This document shows, in pieces, positions 61,401 through 64,000 of a stretch of 64,000 bases of DNA. How positions within the stretch are numbered: the first letter of the stretch is position 1; each line of letters starts with the position of its first letter. A program made the position numbers and the translations under genes. The notes beneath the pieces are model-generated. The model made no database searches, was not told the DNA's origin, and saw only the letters and a program-made list of their open reading frames with translations. The DNA is from CAZAYY01 sp964489525 (GTDB lineage Bacteria > Chloroflexota > Anaerolineae > Anaerolineales > JABWBV01), in the NCBI GenBank assembly GCA_964489525.1, contig CAZAYY010000016.1, positions 1-64,000 on the forward strand. Direction: 5' to 3'.

Positions 61401-64000
61401 GATAATAGTCAAAAAGAATGTTGCGGGCTATTACGGCGCTGTCATTGATGGTCAGTGTATCCAAGCCATTATCACCACGGAAGCTCAAAGCGCTTGTGGT
61501 GATGTCAGCGGTAACATTCAAGACAAAGCTGTCTGCCCCATCGGGTTGGCAGCTCGGGAAAGCAAAAGGCGTCGCGCGGGTGCCTGGAATGGACACACCG
61601 CCAATAAACCGAACCGCGCCTGTAAAATCAACCGAACCAGCCAGGGAACTGCCCGTGATGTTAAAGGTGTCGCCCGCGCTGCAGCCAGAAATGTAGGATG
61701 TACCTGCGGTGCTGGAAACGTTAATCACATCCGCGCCGGTGCTGCCTACAAGTTCGACGGTTTCAACGCCAGCAAAATTCACCGTCAGAGTATTCACCCC
61801 GTCGGCGCGAGCCAATTGTGCACTGCTGAAGGTATAAACATTGGCGCCATCGGCATCCAGGGAATCTTCAAAATACAGGAAATCAGAACTGCTACCTCCG
61901 GTAATTCCCAGAGTCGCGGTGCCCAACCCGTCCAAATCGCGCGTGGTGTTGCCACCTGTGACGTAGAAATAATCCGCAGCCGTTCCACCATTGAAGGTTT
62001 CCAGGTTGGTAAACGTGCCGCCCAGGCCGGTGACCGTGCCCGCGCCGCCGGGACCGGTGAAGATCCAGGTGTTGGTAACGTTGTCGCCGTTCAGAGTGTC
62101 CATGCCGGCCAGGCCGTCAATATTGCCAGAAAGCGTGCCGCCGCTGAAAGTAAAGGTATCGCTGGCAGTACCGCCGGTCAGATTGTCAATGTTTACAAAG
62201 CCGATACCAGTTTTACCGGTAAGACTGCCTGCATCGGAGCCTGTAATCAAAAATTCATTCCCATCGTCATCTCCAACAACGGTATCAATACCATTGACAC
62301 CAACAATGGCGCCGCCAAGGCTACCCGTGTTGGTAAATGTAAAGGTGTCATTGCCGCCCCGGCCAACCAGGCCTTCAACATTGGTGAAGCCAGTCATAAG
62401 ACCGGTAAGAACACCAGCATTTACGCCATTGATTGTGAACGAGTCTGCGTTGTTGGTGCCATAAATGGTATCGCTGCCACCGCCACCATCAATTGAACCC
62501 GTTCCAATCGAACTCCCATCCGCAAACACAAATGCATCGTTGTTATTTCCACCGTTCAAGTTCGGGTTGCCAAATGGAACATTAATATTGAAGTCATCGT
62601 CACCATCGTCTCCGTTAACCGTAACGGAAATTAATGGGCTAAACAGGGGGTCAACCCCGTCCAAATTGATCGTGTCGCTGCCCGTCCCAGCATTAATGGT
62701 TAAGGAATTGGTCGGGTTGGCAAAGGTAACCGATTCCGCCAGGGAAGAGTCAATATAGGTAACTCCAGCCACTAAACCAGCATCATCCGACAGGGTGATG
62801 GTTTCCGCGCCGCCGTTGAACGTAAAGACGCGGTCGGTCACGCTCAGGTTGTCGGTAATCGGCTCCAGGCCGGTGTAGGTAATCGTGCCATCGGGGGTGG
62901 TGACCGAGCCATCGCTGGCATTGGTAAAGGTATGGGTCACCGTGCCAAACGTGCCGCCCTGCAGCACCAGGCTGTCACCCGGCGTGCTGGACTGCGTGCC
63001 GCCGTTCCAGGCCACGCCGCCCGCCGGAATCGGGTCACCGCCGCTGAAGTCCACAGTCAGGGTGTCGTTGCCGCCCGCGCCGTTGATATCAACCGAAGTC
63101 ACCGCAGCAAACGGCACACTGATCACTGCCGGACCAGCACAGCCCGGCGTGCGCAGTTCCAGGTTCGCACCATTGCGAATCAGGCAGAGGGCTTCATCCG
63201 TGCCATCGCCGGTGTAGGGGAAGTTGAGGTCTTCAAAGTCAAAGGTGGTTGTACCGGCAGCGGTGCCAATCACAAGAGCATCAACATTACCGCTGAAAGC
63301 GCCCCAACCACTTCCCGCTTTGAAAACGATCTGACCCAGCGTGGGATGAATCCGAATATCAGGCCAGTAGGTAAGAACCTGCGTCCATGTACAAGGAGCA
63401 CTCTGGGTACAAGCCGTAATTGGGTTATAACCTGTATCATTGAAGAGTGCAGTACCTACTCCCGCGTTTGTCAAGCTAGACCACCACAGGCCGTTTCCGC
63501 TGTCAATTGCATCCCAGGTTTCCCAGATTGTATCCAGGGGGGCAGAACCTTGCAAATATGGCTCATAAACCAACCGGGACTGCCAACCGGTGGTTGTATC
63601 TGTCGGGTCATAATCAACGGCAAAACCCAGGGGGAGAGCCCAAGCAGGATTCGCCCGGCTGACCTGGTAAGTACTGTAACCAAGGGAGGTAATATCACTT
63701 AATGGGGTTCCATTATAATAACTTCCGGTAATCAGTACGTATCCCTGGGCTGCAGTAGAAATCTGAATATTCGCGCTTCCCACACCAAGTGGTGGGGTTG
63801 CAGGACCGGTTACTAATGCGCCTGAACCACCTGGGGTGTTTTCAGACAAAAATCCCCAATTGTTTAAATCATTATTACTCACCACCACGGTGGTGTTGGC
63901 CGGGCAGGGAGAAGCGCCAAAGTTCGAGAATGGGAGGGCATCTACATCTGCGCTGATGGCATCCCCGGAGCCTGGGGGATTGGGACCATCCGGCGCACCC
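33922..64000 (-). CDS. Giant extracellular DUF11-repeat protein, 5' end beyond the window
   Basis: At least 10,025 residues, likely over 1 MDa, in one frame without a stop. The frame is still open at base 64000: 37 codons upstream of the GTG at 63888 (DAISADVDALPFSNFG and others) continue it, so that GTG is not the start and the signal peptide is not seen. Order from N to C: a beta-rich domain (to about 63250), RTX-like Gly/Asp motifs (to about 60216), 64 DUF11-type Ig-like repeats (60215-34480) and a CARDB-like end. Each DUF11 unit is about 134 residues and carries a GPS-A turn, usually a Cys pair and a DxDxxNN end. Known DUF11 proteins are bacterial surface proteins, adhesins or filament-like stalks. 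Role inferred: a very long extracellular fibre, perhaps for attachment or cell-cell contact. No C-terminal LPXTG, PEP-CTERM or type 9 signal is seen. By eye GC is higher than in the 10-33 kb genes. Confidence 0.93.
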   Translation of the reverse strand, partial: GAPDGPNPPGSGDAISADVDALPFSNFGASPCPANTTVVVSNNDLNNWGFLSENTPGGSGALVTGPATPPLGVGSANIQISTAAQGYVLITGSYYNGTPLSDITSLGYSTYQVSRANPAWALPLGFAVDYDPTDTTTGWQSRLVYEPYLQGSAPLDTIWETWDAIDSGNGLWWSSLTNAGVGTALFNDTGYNPITACTQSAPCTWTQVLTYWPDIRIHPTLGQIVFKAGSGWGAFSGNVDALVIGTAAGTTTFDFEDLNFPYTGDGTDEALCLIRNGANLELRTPGCAGPAVISVPFAAVTSVDINGAGGNDTLTVDFSGGDPIPAGGVAWNGGTQSSTPGDSLVLQGGTFGTVTHTFTNASDGSVTTPDGTITYTGLEPITDNLSVTDRVFTFNGGAETITLSDDAGLVAGVTYIDSSLAESVTFANPTNSLTINAGTGSDTINLDGVDPLFSPLISVTVNGDDGDDDFNINVPFGNPNLNGGNNNDAFVFADGSSIGTGSIDGGGGSDTIYGTNNADSFTINGVNAGVLTGLMTGFTNVEGLVGRGGNDTFTFTNTGSLGGAIVGVNGIDTVVGDDDGNEFLITGSDAGSLTGKTGIGFVNIDNLTGGTASDTFTFSGGTLSGNIDGLAGMDTLNGDNVTNTWIFTGPGGAGTVTGLGGTFTNLETFNGGTAADYFYVTGGNTTRDLDGLGTATLGITGGSSSDFLYFEDSLDADGANVYTFSSAQLARADGVNTLTVNFAGVETVELVGSTGADVINVSSTAGTSYISGCSAGDTFNITGSSLAGSVDFTGAVRFIGGVSIPGTRATPFAFPSCQPDGADSFVLNVTADITTSALSFRGDNGLDTLTINDSAVIARNILFDYYPFTPNNVSRACCTFSQFRANGAFTGRVGTISTETIVFNGDGSNNDTLSLTDNVDGNTVIVAPQSSSSITTTMLNATYAQPAAPVVTFTGLGGLGSVNGGDGADVLRFDFANYSGIPGTSVTVNGGAPTTSPGDSLELLNGTFGLATFNYDDVDPSAGNVVLDAFTFNYTGLEPILANFGSVSDIIFNLPDGSGDTVTVQDNAGAGLSEIFSLAGDFEFTTFSNPTTSLTINDDPGDDKNLIVNALDLGFTTANFTFNAGDGNDTVTTTANTGAGTFTYNGGDGDDVFNADNSAVGTGDTYNMTVDSLVGGPYNTGTLYYYSFETFNFDLGAGDDVLYMQASPDTTYYLDGMDNYDELYADAQDNFATFLPWSFGVINVNTMQPIYHENFEFIDVLNVIGDLQVTKTVSPDPVIAGGILQYFITVTNSNFYGNSDADDVVITDTLPITLTYMNSSSECSFTAPNLVVCVAGAMPYGTSKSFSFMASVPSDAVYADAFGNANGYIVLENVVTLTSTSTILDDDFFPENNTYTLTHVVEESADLRIEKFSKPDTTVLAGETFTYTIYVDNLGPSWARTVVITDNIVSSGSFTYGGCASSANVNSCTESGGVITALLDGLPPLGEGISRATLVITVTATSAQDVNNYVRVYAASEDPDLTNNFSSDFITVMAAADLSVTKEATPTVVLAGETLLYTVTVTNNGPSTAENVYLTDFLPAGVAVQSVTPASCVLANPVECELGSLASGASVEVLITVLVNPNVPVLTELFNSATAYADTFELDMANNVANTAVIVDAEAILYVNKDDLGVGAVAGQEFEYVFTVTNDGPSAARGVFFNDVLPAGFGYRSAYSNPPGVDCQPAAGGAYCYFGDIAVDQDITVYMTVFVDQNTGAGTVTNNVTWDAVLGDFSDPGNDTSEDTDVTRVANLQVSKTSTPQKVVAGEQVKYTITGTNNGPSIATNLVFTDTLPAGLTYEVDNGGCSVLGQVVTCDVASLGAGESVSFDIWALVGASTPQNVSVDNTVELSATEASSIATGAAPTFILGSADLAVTKVSAVSEVAAGQAFTYTIFVDNYGPSAAFNVVVSDTILSSGAFSINGCTVTLPSGTSIAGGTCPDHTFDVLAPLGRIRIDLGLVATEAISVNNLVSVLSSTADPDLGNNYADAFISVTGVADLDLDKSASLLLVPGTPDFYQITYVLTATNGGPSTAQNVVVVDTLPAGVTVTSLPAACTTYTQPAGVQVVICALGALAPAASQSLTIVTVVDSAIYNVGLTNQAVVSSQTFDDDNSNNAASASVTVAQATELLVVKTNSTFATAGTQTSYAILLTNNGPSDLHNLTMVDAFTAGGQYMDLASATIVGYPNPECAQGVATFIVTCDLGNLAAGDSMIVVLTFDVDPATPVTVVSNSLGFFTHSLFNPVIAAGSITTSDLGIIRSGDLEVTKTSTPEKVVAGEQVKYTITVTNNGPSLANSIVLDDFMSSELTLELVTAAGCSPLGPSTFLCSIPDLAPGQSYSFNAWALVDPATPVGTILTNTVSVGYDSGSIGDPDTNNNEATAETYVLGSADLVITKLSLPSDVVQAGQPFTYRVVVDNYGPSTAYNVSVLDNLLSTVSFSAGPTCVDDVTAAPGAVVTLAGCPSFTIDELDPNERVIVDITFTSDDAGQVLNQVQVTSNTADPDTSNNAAADFISITAVADLSISKSVSAAPYLAGGLVTYTLNYANAGPSAADGVVVADTLPAVAIVQSASPACSTFTQAAGNQVVICPVGDLAAGASGSFTVTVLLDQFIPDSTEIWNQVSISANTFDSDLSDNLADISIPVTTSANLRILKSAIDNTIGTPWLAGTTQVFEYFIRNIGPSAAYDVALVDALNPNYTFVRASVQLINEEIRPLDCFVTNLNTLYCYFGSLPVSEVISPFASYHWVQVEVFIDPAMPAGNFPNTVSVESIIPDPDLANNTATIDVYHASQAVVEVSKTSVPQKVNAGEQVKYEITVTNNGPSDAADVILTDVLPAGFTFEVWDGPCLTATGCNLGTLAAGESRTFNLWALIDAAQAQNLNVTNAVTVTWTDSSAGDNLATDTALTFVEGSADLVITKLSLPSDVVQAGQPYTYRVVVDNFGPSTAYNVSVADNLIWTVGFSAGPTCFDNTTDAPGAVVTLAGCPSFTIDELDPNERVIVDITFTSDDAGQVLNLVQVTSDTFDPNTSNNAAADFISITAVADLAVTKQASVPFVQAGTIMSYTITVTNTGPSAAQNVVVVDTLPTGTTMWIMSSDCTTFTGSQVMTCNLGNMTAGEVLTRTIYVNVADWVPDGTRLNNEVVVTSDTFDDDMSNNADREPTPVEALSVLYVEKFTLQSPVTAGTTVEYYIYIQNTGPSVARNVFFYDYIPDGFTLVEYEITNYGNTDSGYCTTDGNYQSVDCHLGDLEVGASHDVYLTFLVDPALPAGPYTNYVDINASSPLGFTPNSDFPETVQVVVDADLSVTKTSTPQKVVAGEQVKYTITATNNGPSNALTVVVTDTLPVEMTYEVNSLDSGVCLETAGEVVCTLGNLAVGESVTYDIWALVAFSTTQDINLTNLVEVSSVTTDTNTTNNTFTALTYILGEADLRIEKFSMPENAVNAGDTFTYTIYIDNAGPSAAFNVVLDDDILSSGAVSIVGCTAVPTEDGGSCPTSLQWNLLLPGDRIIVTVELEALETTEVNNVVKVDADTFDPNMSNNYDNDWISITAVADLEVNKVAADVQVIAGTTMQYTVTVTNNGPSAAQNVVVVDDLPAGVSVTLADVTTTGGTCVVETDGDIACNLGDMADGDTITITYDVDVDPSLPRLANLFNSASVSSATLDLNNANNAADALVVVEVESGLFIEKDDNGQPAVAGETYDYVFRVTNNGPSTAFGVSLVDVLPAGMSYVSVSSLPAGVTCFESAPFGEVTCEIGTIAVGAVVEFYMTVALDPAMAAGLYTNQIVSNAGGTADPSSDLDESTDVERVANLALSKDSIPDKVVAGEQVKYSLTVTNNGPSTATAVVLTDTLPAGLTYEVNTAGCVNTLQEVVCTIGTMGVGETFSVDIWALLDYNLTQNVEVTNSAVVSGTETGAYAEAEADTYVLGSADLSVVKLSLPETTVAAGETFTYTIVVDNAGPSTAYGIVISDTILSTGTFTSGPTCVADLAGAPGTLADTSNCGQMTLDELDPGERVYINVTLVANEAMEVLNTVRVGSTTSDPDYSNNMAEDFISVFAVADLSIVKTVTLGPVLAGTPMLYTLTIENANISTAEGVVVVDTLPAGVSVIGLGFPVGSFCTTFTQAAGNQVVTCNLGDMLPGAVEVIDIAVEVESWIPAGTLLWNQATVTSGTFDPDNSDNLAIAAKFIGRLSNIAVLKTDVFSTDPATAGETVTYWVQITNNGPSDVWDLEFDDVFGSGGQYVTLIDVYSNFDELSADCAQTFGAVRCDIGQLAAGETIQVYLTFAIDPSAPAGAAVLSNNLFFYAQSPIAVGGDLSETTDIIRQAVVEATKTSVPQKVNAGEQVMYEITVTNNGPSDAADVTLLDVLPFGFTFEVWDGPCLTANLCNLGTLAAGESVTYRLWALIASDRPQNGSVTNFLFVNWTDSSAGDNNVVAEADTYILGEADLRVAKFSMPESAVNAGNTFTYTIYVDNAGPSAAWNVTLDDDILSSGALTIVSCVVTTGQANVGTCPNLTFVNPLLPGERIVIELELQANETTEVNNVVKVDSATFDPDMSNNYANDWITITAVADLTIAKTVTTAGPYYAGNTFNYRLTVDNLGPSTAENVVVVDTLPAGVWVTSITASAGTCTTFTQAAGNQVVTCNLGEVEPADPAITIDILVDTAPAIFNGSVVNNQVVVSSDTLDLTNNNNIARTQTTISATSAINIVNFIDSVDPVVAGETVTYWIHVQNNGPSLARNVRFENDFSLTASGQYLTLVSATSPAFDNLYCFEGAMPLSVRCNIGDLEAGRQGSVYLTFLVAPAAPAGGTLSYDLDFYADSPITLSGDETETTAIIRQAVVTINKTATPDKVVAGEQVKYTITVTNEGPSDAATVTVFDTLDADLMYEIDTAGCGYGALSGAGCAFGTLAAGESFSFDLWALVLNDTVQGSTVPNTATVTWVDSSNPNSASEEADIYILGEADLRVAKFSMPESAVNAGDTFTYTIYVDNAGPSAAFNVALDDDILSNGALTLLSCVVTTGQANVGTCPNLTFTDPLLPGERIVIELELEADEATEVNNVVKVDSATFDPDMSNNYTNDWITVTAVADLEVTKQAADSMVLAGTTMLYTVTVTNNGPSTAQNVVVVDDLPAGVSVNAADVSTTGGTCVVETWGDITCNLGDLADGASVTITYEVNVDAGLSLGANLFNTARVSSDTLDLFNNNNIADALVVVDVSSDLYTQKEDSADPVVAGTEFEYYFRVQNDGPSVARNVTLGDVLPAGLTYVAHQIGGDTNAYCVANDTFDEFECFLGDLAVGQVVEIYLTVFVDPATAYGTISNFADWSASTPFNLFDDQDEDTLITVDSDLAVTKTSSPQKVVAGAQVKYTISVTNNGPSDALGVVVTDTLPVEMAYETNSLDAGACMAMGSEVVCNLGDLAVGESVTYDIWALVAFSTTQETNLENVVEVSSVTTDTNTTNNTFTALTYILGSADLRVFKVSTPQTEVQAGEIFTYTIFVDNLGVSTAWNVVLTDTILSSGEWDLVGCTFVELPSNPYGAFVSCTTVPDDFGNVLQAAISRIDPLSFGSTGRYAVEVTLRALEAQEITNYVRVASDTFDPNMDNNFAEDFISVFAASDLSVTKSDDPDPVEAGETLTYTIVVENVGFSIGQEVMLYDNLPAEVSLLGYSIADSFGFGYGDVCVAGTPGDPSDPFTCSFGQMPVNSTITVTLSVLVHDNVPDGTVMFNDAWVDQAIFDPDLSNNYVTEDTTVAGLSILHVEKFTFQSPVTAGTTIEYYIYVENTGPSIARDVLVVDRIPAGFTLVDYEINQAPNAYCVTDGNFTTVDCTMGDLAVGAWWDIYLTFMVDPGLPAGFYDNLVDIYALSPLSFTATSDFTETVEVVLDADLSVTKTASPDPVIAGTDIEYFITVTNNGPSNAADVVITDTLPISFTAQVVDSACTIVDPSTVTCDAGDLAVGESATFRILAEVDAAAIRFDDNGTATFSNTVVAASPTPDSDLTNNTFVLNSAVKDSADLRIYKVSKPDTSVMAGEFFTYTIIVENMGPSWARNVMLRDQILSNEAFVVDSVILDPLLSDSYTVISNTVTGRALEFYLLEPLAVQDTVHTGRWVIQVVLYALEETDVNNLVDVFTGEDGTPDPDMENNRATDFINVFAAADLYLTKSSSPDPVVAGEMLTYTLTMRNLGPSTAENAMIVDNLPAEVDLISVAGSQNAQCTAGTPGDPSDPTTCSFGTILPFASVTMTITVWVHPDAVDISDSAQDWILNDARGFSDTFDPDLRNNYAHNSTTVNSSADIAVIKIAQGPFPWVAGEYRTYIFDIYNYGPSTARSVALWDYLPAGVEFVAAYMGIENKAGGVELPCVVTSGNLLECRIGDLDPTLGFQVTTPTVFVDVFIRSDVADNTVLTNTASIESDDPDPDYFNNMDEVSELVVRRTDLAVTKVGVPDPAIAGLNLLYTINVVNNGPSDAASVVVTDTLSPDVDYLFDDAACDITGLPVVVCDFGSLAVGESFSFDILTKVLSDTVFGDPDNDGTVTIANLVEVDSPETDPVAANDTFTDYTAVQDLADLRITKYVMPEGTVDAGQTFTYTIFVDNLGPSVARNVIIYDTLLASANYELVSCAFSFVSAGASVVQSDCNSGPIVTVPQGVQPGTYLVDRLNVLDTNNYNRLTMTFVLVSLVENDLRNTTEVTADTPDPDTSNNVSDVALSVIPVADLRVTKTAVGEEQQVNQAGLMFNSAISGQVFPTAPNYFSSLRVTAGRRIGYTMSVTNFGPSPAENVVLTDRLPDGVTLYPGSLTAPAGVNCTLGTPGMPLDKIACGIGTLAVGESATVTFQVIVGAHIPAGTVLVNDAFTYSDTMDPENGNNYANTLTTVLNAADLSVTKTATGQVVTGHDAILDQPLVEDVANEVTAGMVLRYEVVVDNLGPSYARNVTIADVVSTTPLPGPMTFLYAEGATCTPSEVSMGAYDCSLGMLEAGARTTFSMYFLVNPNVPAGTDLENTATALSGSSNTSLPGTPTFTGAVQPLTWDPFLSNNGATAIATVSSVADVGVVKTASDVTPVAGTEMYYEITVTNYGPSAARDVVVADTLPAEMIYKLDTLGCGEATLASGCALGTLQPGESVTFKVYVTVRPDVLPGTIVDNTAAVDTSADDYNNANDAFTREVRVETETDLRIVKFGKPDGDVRAGDILTYTIIVDNFGPSYGHEVALVDLIQSSGNFDLIDINSDREAFCVSVPYSGQGGSNLVGPNPWPIVTAPPAFGVLPPTGVENISERLEVNCTLTGDLETLEADGPATNSGRWILTIRVRAEEPQDINNIAHVTGFDYDPDIYNNLAIVTHEITAVSDLVVTKTAIGEVQEVGAEGQIFDITNLGQPFPTGNYTTSLTSVTAGRRIAYELVVTNDGPSTAENVVLYDRLPAGVTIIPGTLEIWYMDNLLEGCVTGTPGDIADRLTCGIGTMLPGTSAYIYFQVLVNPALPAGAVLENDAFVASDNFDDDNSSNYAYTQTTVETWADMSLVKRSFGRNVVGYQDNRFLYEDIEDSVTAGLLVRYEVTVQNNGPSDAQNVQVYEDMPDLNDVVIVDIEGATCVPGAVNNNDLVCSVGSIPAGGRVTFNIYLINDQSHQGGFIPDPNDDDLATSLDNEATVLAGPATPPSQPPAVSNDPPFLPVTNDPYPDNNTDDSFTGVNRHADMAVVKTASTLTPVAGNQMVFNIAVSNNGPSLATRVTVRDILPAGMTYLFDTQGCGLAALSSVNGCALPSLSPGDSISFQVYVHVNADVYPGSLLTNQVFVNALETDYRTDNDSDSVTVRVQTVADLRIVKFGKPDGDVRAGDFLTYTLFIDNLGPSFAHNVVITDELVSDGVFDLVSINPDINGNRPTATCTPVAPVLNINQRLTITCELGADLDVFGPSEFDDPGAGRWVVEIVITAKEPQDVNNTAAVSSIDFDPDKSNNLARVAHEITAVADLEILKADSADPVVAGMQYTYFFTVTNYGPSEAENVVAMDSLPLGLELISIDIDPAVGNCTTVQYADSNLSILCNLGTLASGASESWSITVLASESLPENVTLFNQAIVYSDQFDDNNANNVAYEDTVIGVFSELDVTKLDSPDPVAAGEIVEYYFNVANTGPSVARNVHFYDYLPAGLTLVEFVFGDAPFGSSPYCLQNFTYGSVDCYLGDLEVGEYVEVFLRFLVDPNLPDGTILTDNTEWFADSPADFIGDKVEETTVINNSAVALTKVAWDASPVAGGDQSYTIVAHNTGSSTAFDVVLTDDIPAGTTFLYATDARCTLVSGDLVCDFGDMLPGAEVSFDLHLRIAPDFACGVGLTNAVSAAWDIDDVAGADRQSSTSTTTPVDCVADLRILKFGLPDGTVQAGERLTYTLIVDNIGPSFAHSVVITDELLSDGMFDLVSVEADLFGNRTNASCIPAAPLNGISGRLTITCELGEDLETFGPALGAGRWMVEIVVTAREQIDLTNVATVSSSDYDPDENNNQAVTANDFEAVVDLALTKSAPTAAQAGTSFSYELEVTNNGPSTAENVVVVDTLPLGLSLVSVTPSTGACAVVQPYTLNSVVQCNFGDLLPNESASFTIEVSVAANVPDGTILFNQAMAYSDNYDPDTSNNLANAATTVGVFSDLNVWKSADSATVVAGTLLEYAIGVYNNGPSMARNVYFYDSIPDGLTLVKVAYSGAEGAVSCVQPFTYGTVDCYFGDLGVNEWREVYLTFLVDADIPEGVDLTNSVVWYADSTADFGGDFEETVSVLNGSALVVTKLAHDASPVAGEDQTYTIMVQNTGASTAHAVMLTDQLPSGTSLLYVTDNRCVDLGGVIECDFGNLRPGEMVSFDLHLRISPMFTCSANLVNTALVAWDVTGDAVADRDASGSASTPVDCEADLRILKFGKPDNEVPAGEELTYTIIVDNLGPSAATLVEVADVLTSDGGFELVSVNADVLGNRAGAACSPNTPQSANERLSIDCAYAGVLEPGAGANGVGRWVIEIVVKATGAMDINNVATVSSAVLDPDTTNNLAFVAHTITASADLGITKTSTPRPVIAGQDVTYTIVVTNYGPSDAENVTVYDSLPDGIVVESVDVTGGAGSCALGNPVVCGLGTIPAGESRTITLVALVDPGYPDGAALQNSAYVGSETPDYNSANNYVTDFNTVTRSPVLYVEKTDFVDPVEAGAILEYALYVENLGPSALSNVRLTDQLPAGGYLTFLGYEVANGSANCFAVVTNNEVQCYFGELQSGEWREVYLRFQVSLETPNNTELINTAVWGADGTFTLEASSDTTETTLVLNPTKADLSVVKTATPSPVMAGQQLVYQITVTNNGPHSAFDVELVDMLPADATYVTNTGGCVYDNNLNELTCDLGDLLAGQTRLVEVRVLVAADAYVNGLGYLTNVAEVSSYINDPVPANNTSTVNTLVNESADLRVVKMSKPDDVVNAGETFTYTIFVDNFGPSYARNVAIRDEILSNGNFEVVAVILDPTRNDAQVNLRDAETLEFALNEPLEPVGADGSGRWTIQIVVRADATMDINDLVTVYTADGTPDPDLSNNQATDAISVVASADLSITKTGPATAVAGEEIAYVITVTNAGPSTARNVTFTDPLPFGLLAGSATVDFPGCTLGTVGNPADPVTCQLGNLAAGQSVVINLTAKIAPDFIYNFTSGVLKNEAFVTSDTLDPDTAQNRAYVTTSISAVADVMVEKTITSGPTLPGKMITYNLKVSNAGPSDARKVIVHDPIPAEVENPTWTCQAFGGATCPASGSGDVYHEVDLPAGGWVEYTITGKVTTYRPFANIATVTIPANITDPDLSNNENEPAVNQLTLAFLPIVHREGRTALPDLVVDSIVASQNNIQLVIRNRGTAPVTSSFWVDVYINPNPAPYAVNQTWNNLSNQGMVWLVPFNAVAPLMPGESLVLSYGDSFYKFGESVVSFPLPIGTTVYAQVDSFNYGVSYGAIQEIHELFTSTYNNITGPVNVIAGLLALDADQVPMAVNARLVDQEAYRAPER
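34480..60215 (-). repeat. Array of 64 DUF11 repeats in 16 A-B-C-D tetrads
   Basis: Counting by hand gives 64 repeats averaging 402 bp. Subtypes recur in fixed order. A: VTKTSTPQKVVAGEQVKYTI type, with LTYEV and GC. B: DLRIxKFSxP type, with TFTYTIxVDNxGPS and ILSSG. C: VAGTxMxYTVTVTNNGPS type, with NVVVVDTLPAGV. D: LYVEK type, with EYYIYVxNxGPSxARNV. Approximate starts of the A units on the minus strand: 60210, 58648, 57118, 55525, 54000, 52487, 50936, 49400, 47881, 46276, 44627, 42790, 40862, 39245, 37652 and 36045. Spacing is 1.51-1.65 kb except for two longer tetrads. The pattern shows duplication by whole tetrads, not by single repeats. Confidence 0.88.
40862..44627 (-). repeat. Two expanded tetrads (11 and 12) with longer C and D units
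   Basis: These tetrads are about 1.84 and 1.93 kb instead of 1.6 kb. Their C units carry an insert between the VTKTA start and VTAGRRI (repeats near 43795 and 41900), and their D units carry one before VTAGxxVRYEV. The two tetrads share these inserts, so one was copied from the other after the insertions. Confidence 0.65.
60216..63260 (-). repeat. RTX-like glycine/aspartate repeat region of the giant protein
   Basis: Scattered copies of the calcium-binding nonapeptide form GGxGxDxux occur, for example GGAGNDTLT, GGGGSDTIY, GGDGADVLR and GGDGDDVFN, with looser versions such as GRGGNDTFT. Sets of them alternate with NADSFTING-type beta strands. They would form calcium-dependent beta-rolls on export. 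Upstream (63260-64000) is a different beta-rich domain with many Trp and Tyr. Confidence 0.65.

Overview
The window most resembles a chromosomal segment of a Chloroflexota bacterium of the Anaerolineae type. This rests on the mix of genes and on style, not on a database search. The signs are a deazaflavin (F420)-type oxidoreductase, a DUF2270-like membrane protein, Thr/Pro-rich surface proteins with a FLPL-type tail, an ABC exporter with a lipoprotein adaptor and no outer-membrane partner, and several apparently leaderless genes. The dnaA gene at about 25.4 kb, with DnaA-box-like sites and an AT-rich stretch upstream, marks a candidate replication origin.

Layout. 1-1 kb: a high-GC stretch that looks foreign or chimeric, then the Thr/Pro-rich C-terminal end of a surface protein. 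1-3.4 kb (minus strand): a predicted HExxH metallopeptidase and an RhlE-like RNA helicase. 3.7-9.1 kb (plus): metallophosphoesterase, amidase, tandem GNAT acetyltransferase, DUF2270-type membrane protein and a small DUF2892 membrane protein. 9.2-11.8 kb (minus): a secreted Thr/Pro-linker protein and a decayed histidine-kinase remnant. 12-23 kb (mostly plus): SLOG-like protein, F420-type oxidoreductase, PilZ protein (minus), peroxiredoxin-like protein, a MacA/MacB-type exporter in three genes, an SH3-like lipoprotein, a PAF-acetylhydrolase-like membrane hydrolase, a P1 peptidase, a mutarotase-like protein and a family-1 glycosidase. 23-30 kb: a CcdA-like protein with permuted topology, an AraC-HTH/MGMT fusion, candidate oriC and dnaA, a ZIP metal transporter and two alpha/beta hydrolases. 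30.4-33.8 kb: a Nudix-methyltransferase fusion, a sulfotransferase and an unrecognised zinc-ribbon protein.

The right-hand 30 kb (33.9 kb to the window edge, minus strand) is one uninterrupted reading frame for a giant extracellular protein. At least 10,025 residues are visible and the frame is still open at base 64000, so the N-terminus lies outside. From N to C it has a beta-rich domain, a stretch of RTX-like glycine/aspartate repeats, 64 DUF11-type Ig-like repeats, and a C-terminal CARDB-like domain. The 64 repeats are not a simple string. They fall into four subtypes in the fixed order A-B-C-D, repeated exactly 16 times (about 1.6 kb per four-repeat unit). This higher-order repeat, with patches of high nucleotide identity both at one period and over several periods, is the most striking feature of the window.

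Regulatory points worth noting: four genes (starts near 2017, 24001, 26890 and 32459) have a TANNNT box exactly 6 nt before the ATG and no clear Shine-Dalgarno sequence, as expected for leaderless transcripts. There is a 15-bp hairpin directly before the dnaA ribosome-binding site. Strong bidirectional terminators separate convergent genes at 9.1 and 33.9 kb. No rRNA, tRNA, CRISPR array or intact insertion sequence was recognised.
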